This document shows, one piece after another, positions 11,920-24,622 of a stretch of 64,000 nucleotides of DNA. Source of the DNA: Gremmenia infestans. Lineage: Eukaryota > Ascomycota > Leotiomycetes > Helotiales > Hamatocanthoscyphaceae. The position numbers were made by a program, and so were the translations under genes. The stretch covers positions 682,001 to 746,000 of the forward strand of contig JAFEVB010000012.1 in assembly GCA_032629725.1 (NCBI GenBank), read 5' to 3'. How positions within the stretch are numbered: position 1 is the stretch's first letter; each line of letters begins with the position of its first letter. The notes under the pieces were generated by a model. That model saw only the letters and a program-made list of their open reading frames with translations. It did no database searches and had not been told where the DNA came from.

Positions 11920-13995
11920 ATGTCTCGGCGTGGAGGGACAGTTTACGAAGAGCGCGACTACTATTCACGTGAAGGCCCTCCTCCTGCTCCCCCTCCACCT
12001 CCTCCGGCTCCTGTTCGAACTCGAGAGCGCGAGAGGGACTATGAGGAAGTCGATACCTACTCCCGACGAGAACGAGAGCCAGAGCGGGGTAGTCGCCCGG
12101 ATTTCTTACGAGAGGACTATGGCCGACCGGATCCCGGGCAGCTTGTCGTGAGAGAGCGAAAAGAAGAAACCTTCAGAAGACCCCGATCTCCATCTCCTAC
12201 TCGAAGTGTATACCGGGAGAGAGTTATCACGAGATCTCCGAGCCCTCCTCCAGTGCGGATCCGAGAACAACGAACCGAGAGAGTCATCCAAAGGTCCCCC
12301 AGCCCCCCTCCTCCGGTGAGAATCCGTGAGCAGCGCACCGAAAGAATCATCCAAAAATCTCCAAGCCCTCCTCCATTTGAAAGAGTCCGCATTATCGAGC
12401 GGGAGAGAGAGCGATCGCCAACCCCACCACCAGAGCGATTGCGCGCCCGAGTGGTTGAGACTAGGGAACGAATTCGAGAGCGCTCACCATCTCCCGTTCG
12501 CAGCGTTTACAGGGAGAGGGTCGTAGAAAGAGAGAGGACTCCTTCGCCCCCACCAGTTCGGATTCGTGAGAGGATCGTAGAACGAGAAAGAGAACGTTCT
12601 CCTTCCCCGCCACGAGTTGAAAATATCCGAATACGAAACTTTGAACGACGTCCTTCTCCTTCACCATCCCCTTCCCCATCTCCTCCGCCAACTATACGCG
12701 CGCCTCCTATCCACCAAGAAATCATCACTCACCACAGACACATTGATCATGGTACTAAAGCTCTCCGATCTACTTGATAACTCTCGTGCTGACAGCTGAC
12801 TCTAGGATTTGAAATCGCACATGTCCCTTCTCCACCTCCACCCCGCCGCAGAGAAAAAGAAACCGATATAGATATCCATACATCGCGCAATAATACCGAA
12901 ATCGACATCAAGCAAACATCCTCTCGTTCTCGAACCCCACAACCGACCTCTACATCATTAGCTCGTCGAGAGAAATTTTACGACGACGACTCTTCCATCT
13001 TCGAGGGGGAACGAGATACATTGAAAGTTCGAGATACAAAGTTTGATATCAGCAGCCGACGTAGCGTGAGTGCACGACCAGATACGCGAGAGCGAGAGAG
13101 GGTCCGAGTAGATATTAGGGATGATGAGAGCGAGGGGGATTACTACAGACGAAGGGCAGATGAGAGAGCCTACATTGGGGAGGCATACAATGGAGCTACA
13201 AAGGATTGGGCAATTGTTGATGTACCCCCTGGAACCGAGCGGGTGCAATTGGATGGCGTCGGTGGAGGAAGTGAAGAGATCACGTGGCAGAGATATAATG
13301 GGGTTAGAAGAAGCAAGTTCATCCCAGAACGAGATCGCTTTCCTGAACGGGCTCCTGAGAGGATCCCTGAAAGACTCCCTGAACGTGGGGTTGAACGAGA
13401 AAGAGAGAGAATCGAGATCAGGGACGACCCTAGGCGAGAAGGCACCGGCATGGAAATTGAAATATCCAGCAGTCGCAGACGCGAAGGTGGTGGCTCATAT
13501 GAGCGCGAATACGAAAGGATTGAGGAATCCAGCGATCGACGCATTGGTATGCCTCGACCTCCTCCAAAGGCGCGCGACGAAAGTCTATGGACGGAAATCA
13601 CCAAGGATCTCGTGAGCCGAGAAGCTATTGAGGAGATGGGATACGATTTCGAAGAGACCGAGTTCTTTTTTTACATTATCCAATACTTGAAATATGTGTG
13701 TTTCATTTCGTCCATCATTTGTTCAAACATGCTAACAATTCTCTAGGAGGATGTTCTCGAGCTCGTCAAAATTACCGAGAAGATACGCCGCGAACGCCAG
13801 GAACGCATTCGTGAAATCGAGCGCGAGCGGGAACGAATCGAGAGAAGGGACCGTGAGCGAGATGAATGGGAGCGATTCAGTAAACGAAAGGAACGAGAAG
13901 TGCCAGCATATGATGACGAGCGCATTATTGAACGAGAAATCATTTACGAGGGCGGGCGCCGTGGACCACCACCGCGCAGAGGGGGCGGCTGGTAA
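11920..13995 (+). CDS. Arg/Ser/Glu-rich protein with conserved C-terminal domain
   Basis: Three exons, 11920-12751, 12806-13695 and 13747-13995, give 656 residues with consistent phases. Residues about 60-260 consist of repeated units with SPSPPP next to REQRTER/ERERERS, an RS/RE-like disordered region. A second block of PER-type repeats lies near residue 465. Around residues 540-590, DESLWTEITKDLVSREAIEEMGYDFEE starts a conserved helical module, likely the fungal DUF8035 domain (recalled, not searched). It is followed by a long charged helix rich in Arg and Glu and a Gly-rich basic end. RS/RE composition suggests a nuclear role in RNA processing, but this is inference. The gene is intact and has no neighbour that clarifies it. 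Confidence 0.85.
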
Positions 13996-14414
13996 ATTGA
14001 TGAAGCTTATGATGACACGGCTGTTATGATTGCATAGCGAAGCGAAGCGATGCTTGGATTTCGTTTTCTCATTTCTCTCTCTTTCTATTCTGCCGCATAT
14101 TCTGGTGGGGTGAAGACAGCTCGGGATGCTACAATTCCCGCAGAATCCATTTCCCTGTATGTGTTGGAGGCTAGGAGGGGCAGGCGTTGGGCTTGTGAGC
14201 AAGTGACCGTGGTTGCTGGATGGGGAGGAATGTGTGGATAGATTTTTCTTATGAACTACGAATGATGAATAAACAAATATGACGTGCCCCCTTTTCATTT
14301 GGTATCCTATTGGTACAGGGGGGGCTCCACAGGCCCCAAGTTCTGTAAGTCATTCTTGAAAGTGGGAATATCCTCTTCTCCCCAGTCCAAGTGCCTCTAA
14401 TGAATGAAATCTCA
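13996..14414. other. Intergenic stretch, nothing seen
   Basis: 3' flank of the Arg/Ser-rich gene. A short AGCGAAGCGA repeat lies at about 14037-14050. Confidence 0.5.
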
Positions 14415-15468
14415 ATGTCTCATAAAAAGCAAAGCATTAGGCAATTGGATAAGACCGAGGTCTTCACATTGTTTCAACATTCTAGAGTTTCGGACCTCTT
14501 TGACAACAATCTCACGGGACTGTTTACAGCAGGTAGAAACTGCTTTCCCTAATCACCTATCTTTCCCAGGCGGCCTTTTGGTCGACGCGGCGTTCTCGAA
14601 TTGCATCTGTCAAGGGAATTTCTACGTGGAGGACCACGAACGACTCTTGCGATTTGCCGTCTTTTGAACAAGAATTCCTGATCTCAGTCGCGTCTGATGC
14701 GCGTGTGGTTCTGGAGATCTCAGATGCGCAGCCGCGATGGTTTGGTGGGGAAGATGATCATGTTGCTATCCTCATACTTGCTTGGACGTATGTTCTTTCG
14801 GCACGCTGGATTGAGATTATGCCCGGAGCGGTTCAACAAGGTCGGAAAGCCTGGTGGAAACTCGTTCTGAATACGGCAGCTTGGACAGGAACGCTGATAT
14901 CTTCTATCCAAGAGCCTGTATCAGTAACACTCAGAGGCAGGAGAAATCTCACGCCGATGAGGCTCGACTGCTGTACCTGTGCCATGACCAGCTTTACACA
15001 GGTCCTCCGCTCTTCCTATTCGCTCCCTTCGGTCCTACCGCATTAACGGACACAAATCTTGACGTTCGTCAACATGCCAAATGCAATACAAGTCATAGCC
15101 TCGAATACGAAACTTTGACCTGGCGATGTGGGGATGGTGAACGCACAATTGCCATTTTTTCACACCTCCCCTGCCGTGTCAAGATTGGAAATTCAGCGAA
15201 CACTAATATCTGGGTAGATTACGATAACCTGGACCATAAAAAAGAGGACGATAATTCAGAGATGGTGATGAGAAACATTTTCACCTGGCTACGTGACGAA
15301 GACGGATTTCCAGTTGCCGAGAGGGATATTAAAGAACATCAGTGGATTGATAATCTGGACGTCGAGGATGATAATGGTCCGATTATAGGCGACACTCGTT
15401 CTACGGTGGAAAGCAATCTTCATGGATGGCTGATGAAAACGATTGCGACGAGAAGCAATTCACTTTGA
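14415..15468 (+). pseudogene. Frameshifted fungal hypothetical gene
   Basis: Protein-like sequence runs across three reading frames. It starts at ATG 14415 (MSHKKQ) and continues to FTLFQHSRVSDLF. It then passes through a likely 37-base intron (14533-14569) into GGLLVDAAFSNCICQGNFYVEDHERLLRF. At about 14655-14665, next to a TTTT run, it moves without a plausible intron into a second frame (EQEFLISVASDARVVLEI, then DDHVAILILAWTYVLSARW). Between about 14831 and 14880 it shifts again into the frame ending at 15468. I found no splice pair that repairs either shift. A decayed gene or indel errors in the assembly would both explain this. It resembles a family of unnamed fungal proteins with a DHVAILxLAW motif, and the function is unknown. 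Confidence 0.55.
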
Positions 15469-15892
15469 ACAAGCGGTGCCAAATGAAGCCTTGAAGATTT
15501 ATACAGCTAATAAATCGGCTTCTATCGTTTGCTTATTAAGGTACTGCGAGATTCACCTGCAAGGTCGTCGCCTATATTGCTTGTTTGAGAGGGTTACTGT
15601 ATCGGGGCTTTAATTCAGAACTTCGGAGACATTTTGGATGTCGGTAACAGTCGTTATCAATCCTCATAAGGGAGCCTTCGCAAAGTGGTATACTTTTCTT
15701 TAAGCAGTGTGAATAATCTTTCAGCCTTCAGTCTAAGTTGTGTGAGCCTCGGTTCCGGATTGAATGTCCACCAGGTCTCTATTCAGGTCGTACAACATGA
15801 ATGTGAATAGGGGAGTGGCAAAATGGCGATATTATATAGATATGTTCTTTGTGCAGCATGTACCACAACGATAACATCGGGTGTTACAGAAC
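15469..15892. other. Intergenic, promoter side of the MFS permease
   Basis: No coding frame is seen. It contains the upstream region of the transporter that starts at 15893. Confidence 0.5.
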
Positions 15893-17772
15893 ATGGCGGG
15901 GTTAAATTCGACGCAAGATTTCCCTCTCTCGGCGACGGGCAAGAACCAAATGGAGAATATCGAGGATACTGATACTCCAAAAAGCGATCCTCAAGCCAAC
16001 CGTGGTACGCGTGTTGAGCTCACGGAGGAAGATGTAAGACCCCTTCCCGAGACAGCTCGATGATCCAAGTACTGAGGGTACATAAAAATAGAATAAGAAC
16101 ATCCGGCGGAAGACAGACAAACGCATCCTAACAATCCTCGTCTGGGTTTACTTCCTCCAAGTGCGTATCTCTCCATCCGTGTCAACCAAGCACTCTCTAA
16201 CAGCTCCAAATTGAAGATCCTCGATAAATCCGTTCTGGGATACGCCTCAATCTTCGGCCTCCAGCAAGACACCGATCTCAAAGGAAACCAGTACTCTCTA
16301 GTCGGTTCGATTGCACCAATCGCTCAGCTAGTATGGCAGCCGTTCTCTTCAATACTCATCGTCAAAGTCCCGCATCGCATCCTCATGCCAGCACTCGTTC
16401 TCGGATGGGGAATTGCGCAAGCTGCAATGGCAGCGTGTCATAGCTATCGTGGTCTTCTCGCTACTCGATTCTTCCTCGGGCTCTTTGAAGCGGGGTGTTT
16501 ACCCCTTTTCAGCGTCATTACTAATCAGTGGTAGTAAGTTTTGTAATCTTATTTGTTTCCTATTCGGGCATTTTTCTAGCATTTTGCATCTTGTCTCTAC
16601 TCTTGAGACAGGTTTTGAGACTCCTGATCAGTATCTATCCACCTTTAAATGAGTAACGCTAACTTCCCGTTCCTCTCCAGTCGCCGAGCTGAACAGCCGA
16701 TTCGAGTTGCTGCTTGGTATGGGATGAATGGACTGGCTACGATTGCCGCTTCTGCACTTTCTTTTGGACTGGGTCATATCCAGTCAGAGGTTCTTAAGTC
16801 CTGGCAGATGTAAGTCCAATGTTCCATGTGATTCAAGGACAGGAACTGACGTATTTTTTCAGAATATTCCTCTTCGTAGGCCTCATCACTATAGTCAGCG
16901 CGCCCTTTGTGTATTTCTTCCTAGACAATTCTATCACAACCGCCCGCTTCTTAACGCCACACGAAAGGGAACAGGGTGTCGAACGTCTTCGCGCAAATCA
17001 AACCGGAATCGGCTCCCGAGATTTCGAATGGAGTCACGCTTGGGAAATCCTCATTGAACCCAAGACCTACCTTTGGATCAGCATGTCCCTGTTCTCGAAC
17101 CTCGGCGCATCGGTAACCAATACCTTCGGGCCTCTGATCCTCAAGGGGCTAGGTTTCGACAAATACATTACCTCCCTGCTAAACATGCCTTTCGGCGCCG
17201 TGCAATTCATCATCATCATGCTCGCCAGCTATGCAGCCCAGAAAGCTCGTCTCAAAGCCCCCGTGCTCCTATTTCTCGTTATTCCAGTAATAGCAGGTCT
17301 AGCAATGCTGTACGCGATCCCTAGAAGCGAGACTGCCAGCCTCCTAGCAGGCTATTACCTCCTCGCGTTCATGTTTAGCAACAACCCGTTGATCGTCAGC
17401 TGGATCGTGGGCAATACTGCAGGCATGACGAAGAAGTCCATCATCATGTCTGTTTACAACGGCGCGGCATCCGCGGGGAACATCGTCGGGCCCTTGCTTT
17501 TCAACGCGAGTGATGCGCCTGCGTATCGTCCCGGGCTGAGGGCCGTGCTTGCGATTTTCGCTGCGCTGGGAGTGGCTTTCTTGCTTCAGTGGGCGAATCT
17601 GATGTTCTTGAATCGGTTGCAGCGGAAGAAGAGGGTTGCGAATGGTAAAGTGGCGGATATGAGGGATCTTTCGATGGAGGATCGGTATGTGGGAATTGGT
17701 GGGGAGGGGGTGGGCGAGCATGCGTTCGATCTGACGGATAGGAAGAATGATGAGTTTGTGTATATTTATTGA
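15893..17772 (+). CDS. MFS permease, allantoate/nicotinate (ACS) type
   Basis: Five exons, 15893-16033, 16092-16160, 16217-16533, 16681-16809 and 16863-17772, join in phase to give 521 residues. Exon 2 encodes the family hallmark RRKTDKRIL...VWVYFLQ, which continues in exon 3 as ILDKSVLGYASIFGL. The YRRAEQ motif follows TM4 at the exon 3/4 join. About twelve hydrophobic segments are visible, with an acidic N-terminal tail and a charged C-terminal tail. This is the anion:cation symporter family of Dal5/Tna1-like plasma-membrane permeases, which take up organic anions such as allantoate or vitamins. The substrate cannot be told from sequence. Intron 2 (16161-16216) uses an AAG acceptor, which is rarer than CAG or TAG, but it gives the conserved YFLQ-ILDK join. 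Confidence 0.9.
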
Positions 17773-19655
17773 GCTTATTGGGGTGGTTGGGTTTTTGGTT
17801 CTTATTTGCCAGTAATTGATTACTTCATGGGGCTGCTTTTCGAAACCCCCCTCTTTTTTTACCTCTACAGAAAAGGTGTTACCTCGAACTTTGATCAGTA
17901 AGGATGGATATAACTTGCATCCTGTAGTGAATAAGTTAGTGGGCTACAGTTGGGCTGGCCAGTTTAGTAAGTATATTGAAAACTTCACACGCACCTGTTA
18001 TTACCCCCAGAAAGAAACTTTCTATATAGCACCTTCATATTGTCTGTGGACAGATTCCTCGACTTGATATTCAGAGTATCCTATTGATATCCAGTCTACA
18101 AACCTGGTCGAATATTCAATTTCCATCTAGATTGGTATAGATAAATAGATACTAGAATTAATGGGTTGAATTCCCCCCTCTTAGCCTCAAGATAAATTAT
18201 CTGGGCCTTCTTGAATATCCTGCAACTCGCAAGTAACGAGAGCGTCGTCTACCTGCCTGTGATGCTATGTTGTGCGATCGACCAATCACAATCCTGCCGG
18301 TACTAATCGGTCCATCCTTCTTCAAAGTAGGCGAAGAAGGAAACTACTGTATTACATGGTGAATAAAGCGCATGCAATAGCAATCTCGTATTACATGGTA
18401 GTGAACAGGATTTCAATCTCCTGCTTCGTATAGTTTAACATAGCCTCGTGATTTGAGATTACAAAGGATGATATAGGAAAGTGTGATGGTATTTGCGGCC
18501 CCCGGCTAATACCCACCCCCCTTATCGAGCTCGAGCCGCAAGGCTGCATGGGGGAAGGATCTCGCTTCTGCACTTTACTGTACTGTAAGCTTATAACGCT
18601 ACGTCGATACGAAGTACCACCACCGCAATCACCACCACGTCTAATAGCAAAGCGGGCGAAGAAGGAAGACGGACTCTTATGCCGTTTCGTTCCTTCGTGC
18701 CACACGTTACCTTTGGCTGGCGCCAAGACGAATTGAAGATAGCCTCATCAAATGATCAACTATAGTATTACATGCAGTACATGTTTTGAGTTTGCAGCCA
18801 CATTCACTCGGCGTCAGCGTGCAATCTCATGAACATCAGAGTTACGAGATATGTGAGGGATCTGCTCACTCCGCAGCATCTTAACTTGGTTTCAGCAAGC
18901 GGCTCTCAGCCTAGTCTTCTTCTCGCGAATATTCGCTGCAGTACTTACTCCCGCACAATCTTATTGTTCCATTTTATGTTTTTTACGGCTTCTTGTGAGA
19001 ACACTTTGGATCCTGTCTTCTGCAATTTTTTAATTGAAGACATTTTTTTCTGTAATGTACGAATCGTCAATGACGACGGTATCTGCTTGGAGAGTCAGTC
19101 CTCTTCTTTGTGAGGAATCAGTATTGAGTTGAGCCTCCATTAAGTTACATGCAGGGCTACCAAATAGTCTTAAGAATATTGTACTTGAGCAGGCCACAGG
19201 CTGGTCTTAGGTAGTGATCCGGACGCAACGTTCAAAATCCCTTGGTGGTTCCTTCATTTCTTCTGCTCCTGCTATACTATTTTGATGTTTTCGCTACCTT
19301 CACTATCATCGTTTGACGTATTCCGGACTGCTGGAAATTATCCTGTTCCTTCCGCTGATATTAGTCTGATCTTACTGATCCTCGTATCAGATCCCAAAAT
19401 GTCCACGGTAGGTGATCTGTCCATCTTCTCAAAGTATATAGATAGCTTCATTATCCAGCTATCACAAATGTCTCTCATCATCACAGCTCCAACAGCAAGC
19501 AACAGCAAGCAACAACAGTCCTTACACTCTTTACACTCCTTACATTTCCATCAAATTCATCTTTCCAATACATAGCATTTCCAAAGCTTACATCCATTCA
19601 TTCCTCAACTACCATACCTTCAATACTTTACGGTCTACAACCTACCACTGCAGCC
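17773..19655. other. Gene-poor stretch
   Basis: No defensible coding frame. The string GTATTACATG recurs at about 18350, 18389 and 18765. CAGCAAGCAA repeats and a TTACACTCTTTACACTCC repeat occur near 19490-19550, just upstream of the secreted protein gene. Confidence 0.5.
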
Positions 19656-20693
19656 ATGCCTTCATTCTCAGCCCCCTTCCTTATCATCCTTGCCTTGGCA
19701 ACTCAGTCTTTTGCCGCTCCCGCTGCTATCCCAAACTCATACAACGAGGCATCAAACTTAGTAGACAACTACATCGCTAAACGGTTTGACGATGGTCAGT
19801 ACCATTGGACCGAAACCTCTGCAGCGGCCACATCCACCTTGAGCCCACCCCTCTACACTTATGGAGGACCCCTCAATTCAACCACTATCCTTCCGACTGG
19901 CTCAGTCGTTGCAAAGCCATCTGGTACTGGTAAAGCCACGCGTGTCACTGTCACTGCCACTGCCACCAGTGTCACTAGCACTCGTCTCTCCCAACCTACT
20001 TCCTCTGCGACTTCGTCGGCCCCGACTTCTTCGTCTGCCGCTGGAGCATCCACCACTGGTACTATTACCGAAAAGGACTTCTCAGGAGATGGAGGCAAGG
20101 GCTGGCCCACTATCGACCAATGGTTGACTTTCGATGACCTCTGGGCCAGAAACGTCAATGGGATGGGCACTTGTTACGCTGCACCGGGAACGATTCCCCA
20201 AGCTCGCACTACCGACGACGAGAAGAAAGACATCCTGGCTTCCATCAAAGATGTATCCCAAAAAACCGGTGTCGATGACCGATACATCTTAGCGACAATC
20301 CTACAGGAGTCTTCCGGCTGCGTGAGAGCCGGTACGACGCTCTCGCCTGGTGCCGAAGTCTCGAATCCCGGTCTCATGCAAGACCATAACGGAACACACA
20401 CTTGCCATGACAAGCCGGCTCCTTGTCCCAAAGACACCATCACGGGAATGTTGATGGACGGAACCAATGGCACTCTTGGCTTGCCCGGGGGCGGCGATGG
20501 CTTGAAGCAAACTTTGGCGCAGGCTGAGACGTTGGGTGCCAAAGCCGGCTCGGCTCAAGCAGCTTATTGGTCTTCCAGAATCTATAACTCGGGAACTTAT
20601 GATGGGAAGAAGGCGCTGGAGGATCCAAGTCTTGGTGCCACTGCGGACTACTGTGACAAAATAGCCAACCGTCTGATCGGATGGGTCGGCTAA
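19656..20693 (+). CDS. Secreted lysozyme-like protein with Ser/Thr stalk
   Basis: A single exon of 345 residues. A signal peptide (residues 1-20, ending SFAAP) is followed by a short region with a dibasic KR near residue 46. Residues about 80-135 are a Thr/Ser/Ala-rich stalk likely to be O-glycosylated. The C-terminal half (about 145-345) has the pattern of a lysozyme/lytic-transglycosylase fold: a helix with YILATILQESSG, where Glu218 is the candidate catalytic acid, then NPGLMQ and a Cys-containing loop. The C-terminal end includes YWSSRIYNSG. Such proteins act outside the cell. Activity on bacterial peptidoglycan or chitin-like polymers is possible but untested. An annotated family name cannot be given with confidence. 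Confidence 0.8.
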   Translation: MPSFSAPFLIILALATQSFAAPAAIPNSYNEASNLVDNYIAKRFDDGQYHWTETSAAATSTLSPPLYTYGGPLNSTTILPTGSVVAKPSGTGKATRVTVTATATSVTSTRLSQPTSSATSSAPTSSSAAGASTTGTITEKDFSGDGGKGWPTIDQWLTFDDLWARNVNGMGTCYAAPGTIPQARTTDDEKKDILASIKDVSQKTGVDDRYILATILQESSGCVRAGTTLSPGAEVSNPGLMQDHNGTHTCHDKPAPCPKDTITGMLMDGTNGTLGLPGGGDGLKQTLAQAETLGAKAGSAQAAYWSSRIYNSGTYDGKKALEDPSLGATADYCDKIANRLIGWVG

Positions 20694-23322
20694 ACTTAAT
20701 TTGAGATATCCGGACGAGTTTTATACTCTTAATTTTTAACCTATTCTTGGAATTTGGGCTTACTTTGAAGCATGGGATTGCGCGGTTTTCCTTTTAGTAC
20801 TATTTCTGATGTATACTACAATATGGGTACCAGAGTCGATTTTTGACTTATGCATCTATGGAGTTAAGGAATGTAAACAAGATAGACTTTCGAGTACTCA
20901 CTCTTCACAAACCTGATCATACTATTCCCGTGAACTGAATTCGGCTTTCTAATACAGAGAATAATCTAGAGATGTGGTATTGTATAGTATAACATTTCTG
21001 TATATTTGTGAATGCTCTACAGCATGAACTCAGGGAACATTTGAGCAGTGTCCAGTCAATTAGCACCTGATAAGTCAGCTTTTCAAGGCAATTCTAGTGG
21101 GGGGTGTTTTCTGCGCTTAGTAGTTGTGTTAGAGATGTTTATTACTAGTTGCCAATGTACAAAATCAACTCTGATTACATGGGCTGTATGGTCGCTATTT
21201 ATATATAGATGTTTATTCGCAAATGCTTCGTAAGTATAACAACAGATGTTTTCTAGATATTCTATAATTATGAGCAAATATGAACTTGAAGTGAAAACTT
21301 AATGTATGTAACTCAAATTTTATGATTTTCGATCGACATTCAATCACATGGTGCTCCTCGCTATTTCCTACTCTACATGTCAAGAATCGCTTTCGAGATA
21401 TTTTCCTGTATTTTGTCCATCTTCTTCTGTCTATAAGTAAGTGCTGCCACTTTGAAATCATCTGGCCGCCACTGATCAGTCTGCCATCCATGTTCAATGT
21501 AAAGCGCCTTCATATTCTGCCCAACTGCGTTAGTATATCTCTAAGCAACAAGAGCTAGAATTGTAAAAAGTAATTGAGCTCACCTCATTATCCTTTCCTT
21601 CCGCGCCGCTTATTGTATCTCAGTCTCCACCTTGCAGAACTCCCATCCATTCTAGGCTCCGGAACTTCTCCTTCAATTCTTCAAAGAATGCTGATATCGG
21701 CAGAGTGTGGTAGGCGCGCCACGCATCAGGGAAGTCTTGACTTGGTTCATCACGCCCAGGGTGTTCTTGCTGTATCCAGTCCGTGATCGTGCCTAGAGCT
21801 CCCCGTTCATTCCCTCAACACCACAATGAATGATTCCTCTCGGAGAGAAAGGGAAGAAAAGTAGAACAGAGCTAACCATTTTCTGTATCTAGAAATAACC
21901 AGCTACCTGATCACTACGGGCGAAGAAGTAGGGAGCGTGGCGAAGAATTTGTAGAACGAGGCAACAACTGCGACGGCTGTATCGCGGTCATATTTGGCTA
22001 TTTGAAGGACTCTGCGTATCTGCCGTGTGGTAGAATATCTTGGGGTTGGTAGAGAGTTCAAGAAACAAGCTGTGTTTGACAGTGTGTCCAACGAGTGGCC
22101 TGGCTTTTTCATTAGCAGCTAAAGTCGTGTATCTAGCGTTCTGCGAACTCACGGGCTAACAAAGTGCGAGCTATTCAATGCATCATTTTGGAGTACGTAT
22201 GGTGCTGACCCTGCTTGGCCTCATTTCACGATTCACAGTCGACTTTTACTAACGTTTTGCTTGGCGAAGTAATGTTACTAATATAATCTCATTTCGGAGG
22301 TACCTACAAATGTTCAGCATAATATGATATCCCTCGGGGTGTTTTCCTTGGCCCCTGTCGTCAATTCCCAGCAAACAATGGCTATAAACGGCCAGAAGGT
22401 ACGCAGTATTGATATTGCAGCTTGATTGATTTCCCAAAACTTCCATGTGGCTATAAAACCCACGGAAAGGAGATCAAATTCTTTACTCACACTAGTCGTG
22501 TGCATAAGCTGAGCCCGGAGAACTATTTTCCCACGCAGCATCGACTTTGCCCTCATGACCACGTCTTTTCTATCCACCGATCCTGTTTCACCATAAGAGA
22601 TGATTTTTACACCCATTGATGAAAACAACAATGTGCCCTTCTTTCACATTTTGAATCCAAATCCAGGAACGATGCAAAAGCTGAGACAAAAACATTTGTA
22701 CCTCCCGCCGAAACATGAAAACCCCATGGGGTATGATTTCTCTACAACAAAGTGGTTGCCTTTTTGGAGCCCTCAAAAAGTAGCCAACTACTTTGATCTA
22801 ATTATACATTCTCGGCAAACACTCGATCTACTTTGTCATGGTGGAATTTGGCGATGATTTGATTGTGTTTACTTTCGCCCTATGACACACAATGGTAGTA
22901 TCAAGAATGATTTCTCACTCAGGGTGAGATGAATCTTCTAATGTTCATACCGTAATCATCTGCTATTCGTATGCCTCAAAATGAGTTTTGTATGACGCTT
23001 TTCTATACTTGAATCGACATTGTTTGAGCCGAATTTATGTTTCCGTGAAAACTTTTCGTCAGCTTTCATCGTTTGTTTGCAGCTCATGGCGGGATTGTGG
23101 ATGAATACTGTTTTTTGGGTCAAAGTGACTGGAACGAATTTGTTTACGGAAGTGTTGCCCCCATATCTTGTATGATGGCTCGCAACAGCGCTATATAAGG
23201 CATGCGGTCTTCTTTTACTCTATCGTTAGATTCTAATTGTTCATATCTCGTAGGATATTCAAAAATAATTACTGGAATAGCACACAAGAGACTGTACTCT
23301 TATTCCACTGAAGATTTATCAA
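20694..23322. other. Long AT-rich gene-free stretch
   Basis: No coding frame with recognisable features. The longest (about 22600-22857, 85 codons) has no signal or domain. The region may be a decayed repeat tract. Confidence 0.45.
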
Positions 23323-23833
23323 ATGATGTCCAGAATTCTTAGCCTCGCGTGGGCTTTCTTAGGTCTCTTCGCTTTAACAAGAGCATATGATGTCTTCCTC
23401 GTAGATTGTCTCTACCAATGCAGCAACTACAGCGCAATGGCACTATATGATTCGCCAGTTGAGGCTCGCAATGACAGATCTCCCGACGAGTTATCATTTG
23501 TCAATGTACCATCCGTCGATTGGGAAAATGGTGACCACTATGCTGTATTCCGCGGCGGGGATGTTTTTAGATCCACGTTCTCTAAGAATGGTTCTATACC
23601 ACAAGTGTATTGGGTCGATTCTCCAGATAACCAGTATGTAGTTCCTCACTCGGGTCTAATGATATATGCTGACTGGGGGGGATGACAGGCCGCCATGGTT
23701 TTACAATTGTTATGCAGAGTTTAACACGAGCACGATTTTGTTTACGGATCAAAGCGGCGCACAATGCTTTAAGAAGTACATCTATACTTCCATGGATCCG
23801 CCATATGGAAAGTTTATAAACGGGACACTGTAG
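23323..23833 (+). CDS. Small secreted cysteine-containing protein
   Basis: Two exons, 23323-23633 and 23689-23833, join across a 55-base intron (GTATGT donor, TGCTGAC branch region, ACAG acceptor) to give 151 residues. Residues 1-21 form a signal peptide ending in TRAYD. The mature part of about 130 residues has four cysteines (DC, QC, NC, QC), which would allow two disulfides, and N-glycosylation sequons including NYS, NGS, NTS and NGT. Aromatic residues are frequent. No known domain is seen. It lies alone in a gene-poor AT-rich stretch, as many fungal effector candidates do. A second ATG follows directly, so the start could be three bases later. Confidence 0.75.
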
Positions 23834-24622
23834 AGTTTTTTGATCTGTAGAACATGTGTAGGATAGTATAGTGATGCATGACTTATTCCAACTTCGTCTT
23901 GATCTTTAATGGGAAGCCGCTTATCACGGTGCGTCTTGATATAAAGTAGTATGCGAATGCCCGTTCGGAATGAGCAGTCCAAGGTGCGGTGAACATATAT
24001 ACCAGTTCTATTTATAAGAGCTTGAAGGTATCGAAGTAGAGCCTCGCTTGCATGCCTCAAATCTCGCCTATTTTAAAGGGGCAAAGGGGAGGCAATGGAG
24101 ATAAAAAGCGGCGTTAGATATCTGACATGTTAATATAAAAGTTCGCTACAAGGAGTGCCGCTTTCTGATCATAACCAAGAGGAGGGGTACATGCAGAACA
24201 GATAGACGTCAAATTAAGAATATAGACTAAGCATGTACACCTGCCTATTCATATCATTTGGCCGTAGTCTTGAATAACACAAGTCGCGACAACTAATACA
24301 AAATTATGGATTCTTTTGCTGAGTCCGGAACCCTTATTGTTTATCAAAGGCTAAAATATTTCCGAAATTTCTACACAACATGGGTTCTCTCTTCAATCAG
24401 CAATCACTCCATACATGCGACTTTATTGGTCACAATACGTCAAAATATGCTGTGGGTGGCCCGTGAGCACGGGGAAGCCGCCACCTCATTCGAATCCTTC
24501 ATCCTTCATACCTATTTATATAGATGAACATCAACCCCAAGGTCCCCACTCGCATTATTTACCTCAAAGAAGTCCAAAATAAGACATCCAAAAATACACT
24601 ACTCGTCGCAAATCTACTTACA
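23834..24622. other. Intergenic stretch, nothing seen
   Basis: AT-rich and without a convincing frame. Open sequence just upstream of 24623 (from 24524) is in frame with the next gene but is probably leader. Confidence 0.5.

Noticed and set aside
18391..18726. 111-codon minus-strand frame
   Set aside because: Composition is unlike the neighbouring genes and nothing is recognisable; length is within chance.
22600..22857. 85-codon plus-strand frame in AT-rich DNA
   Set aside because: No signal peptide, domain or flanking splice signals.
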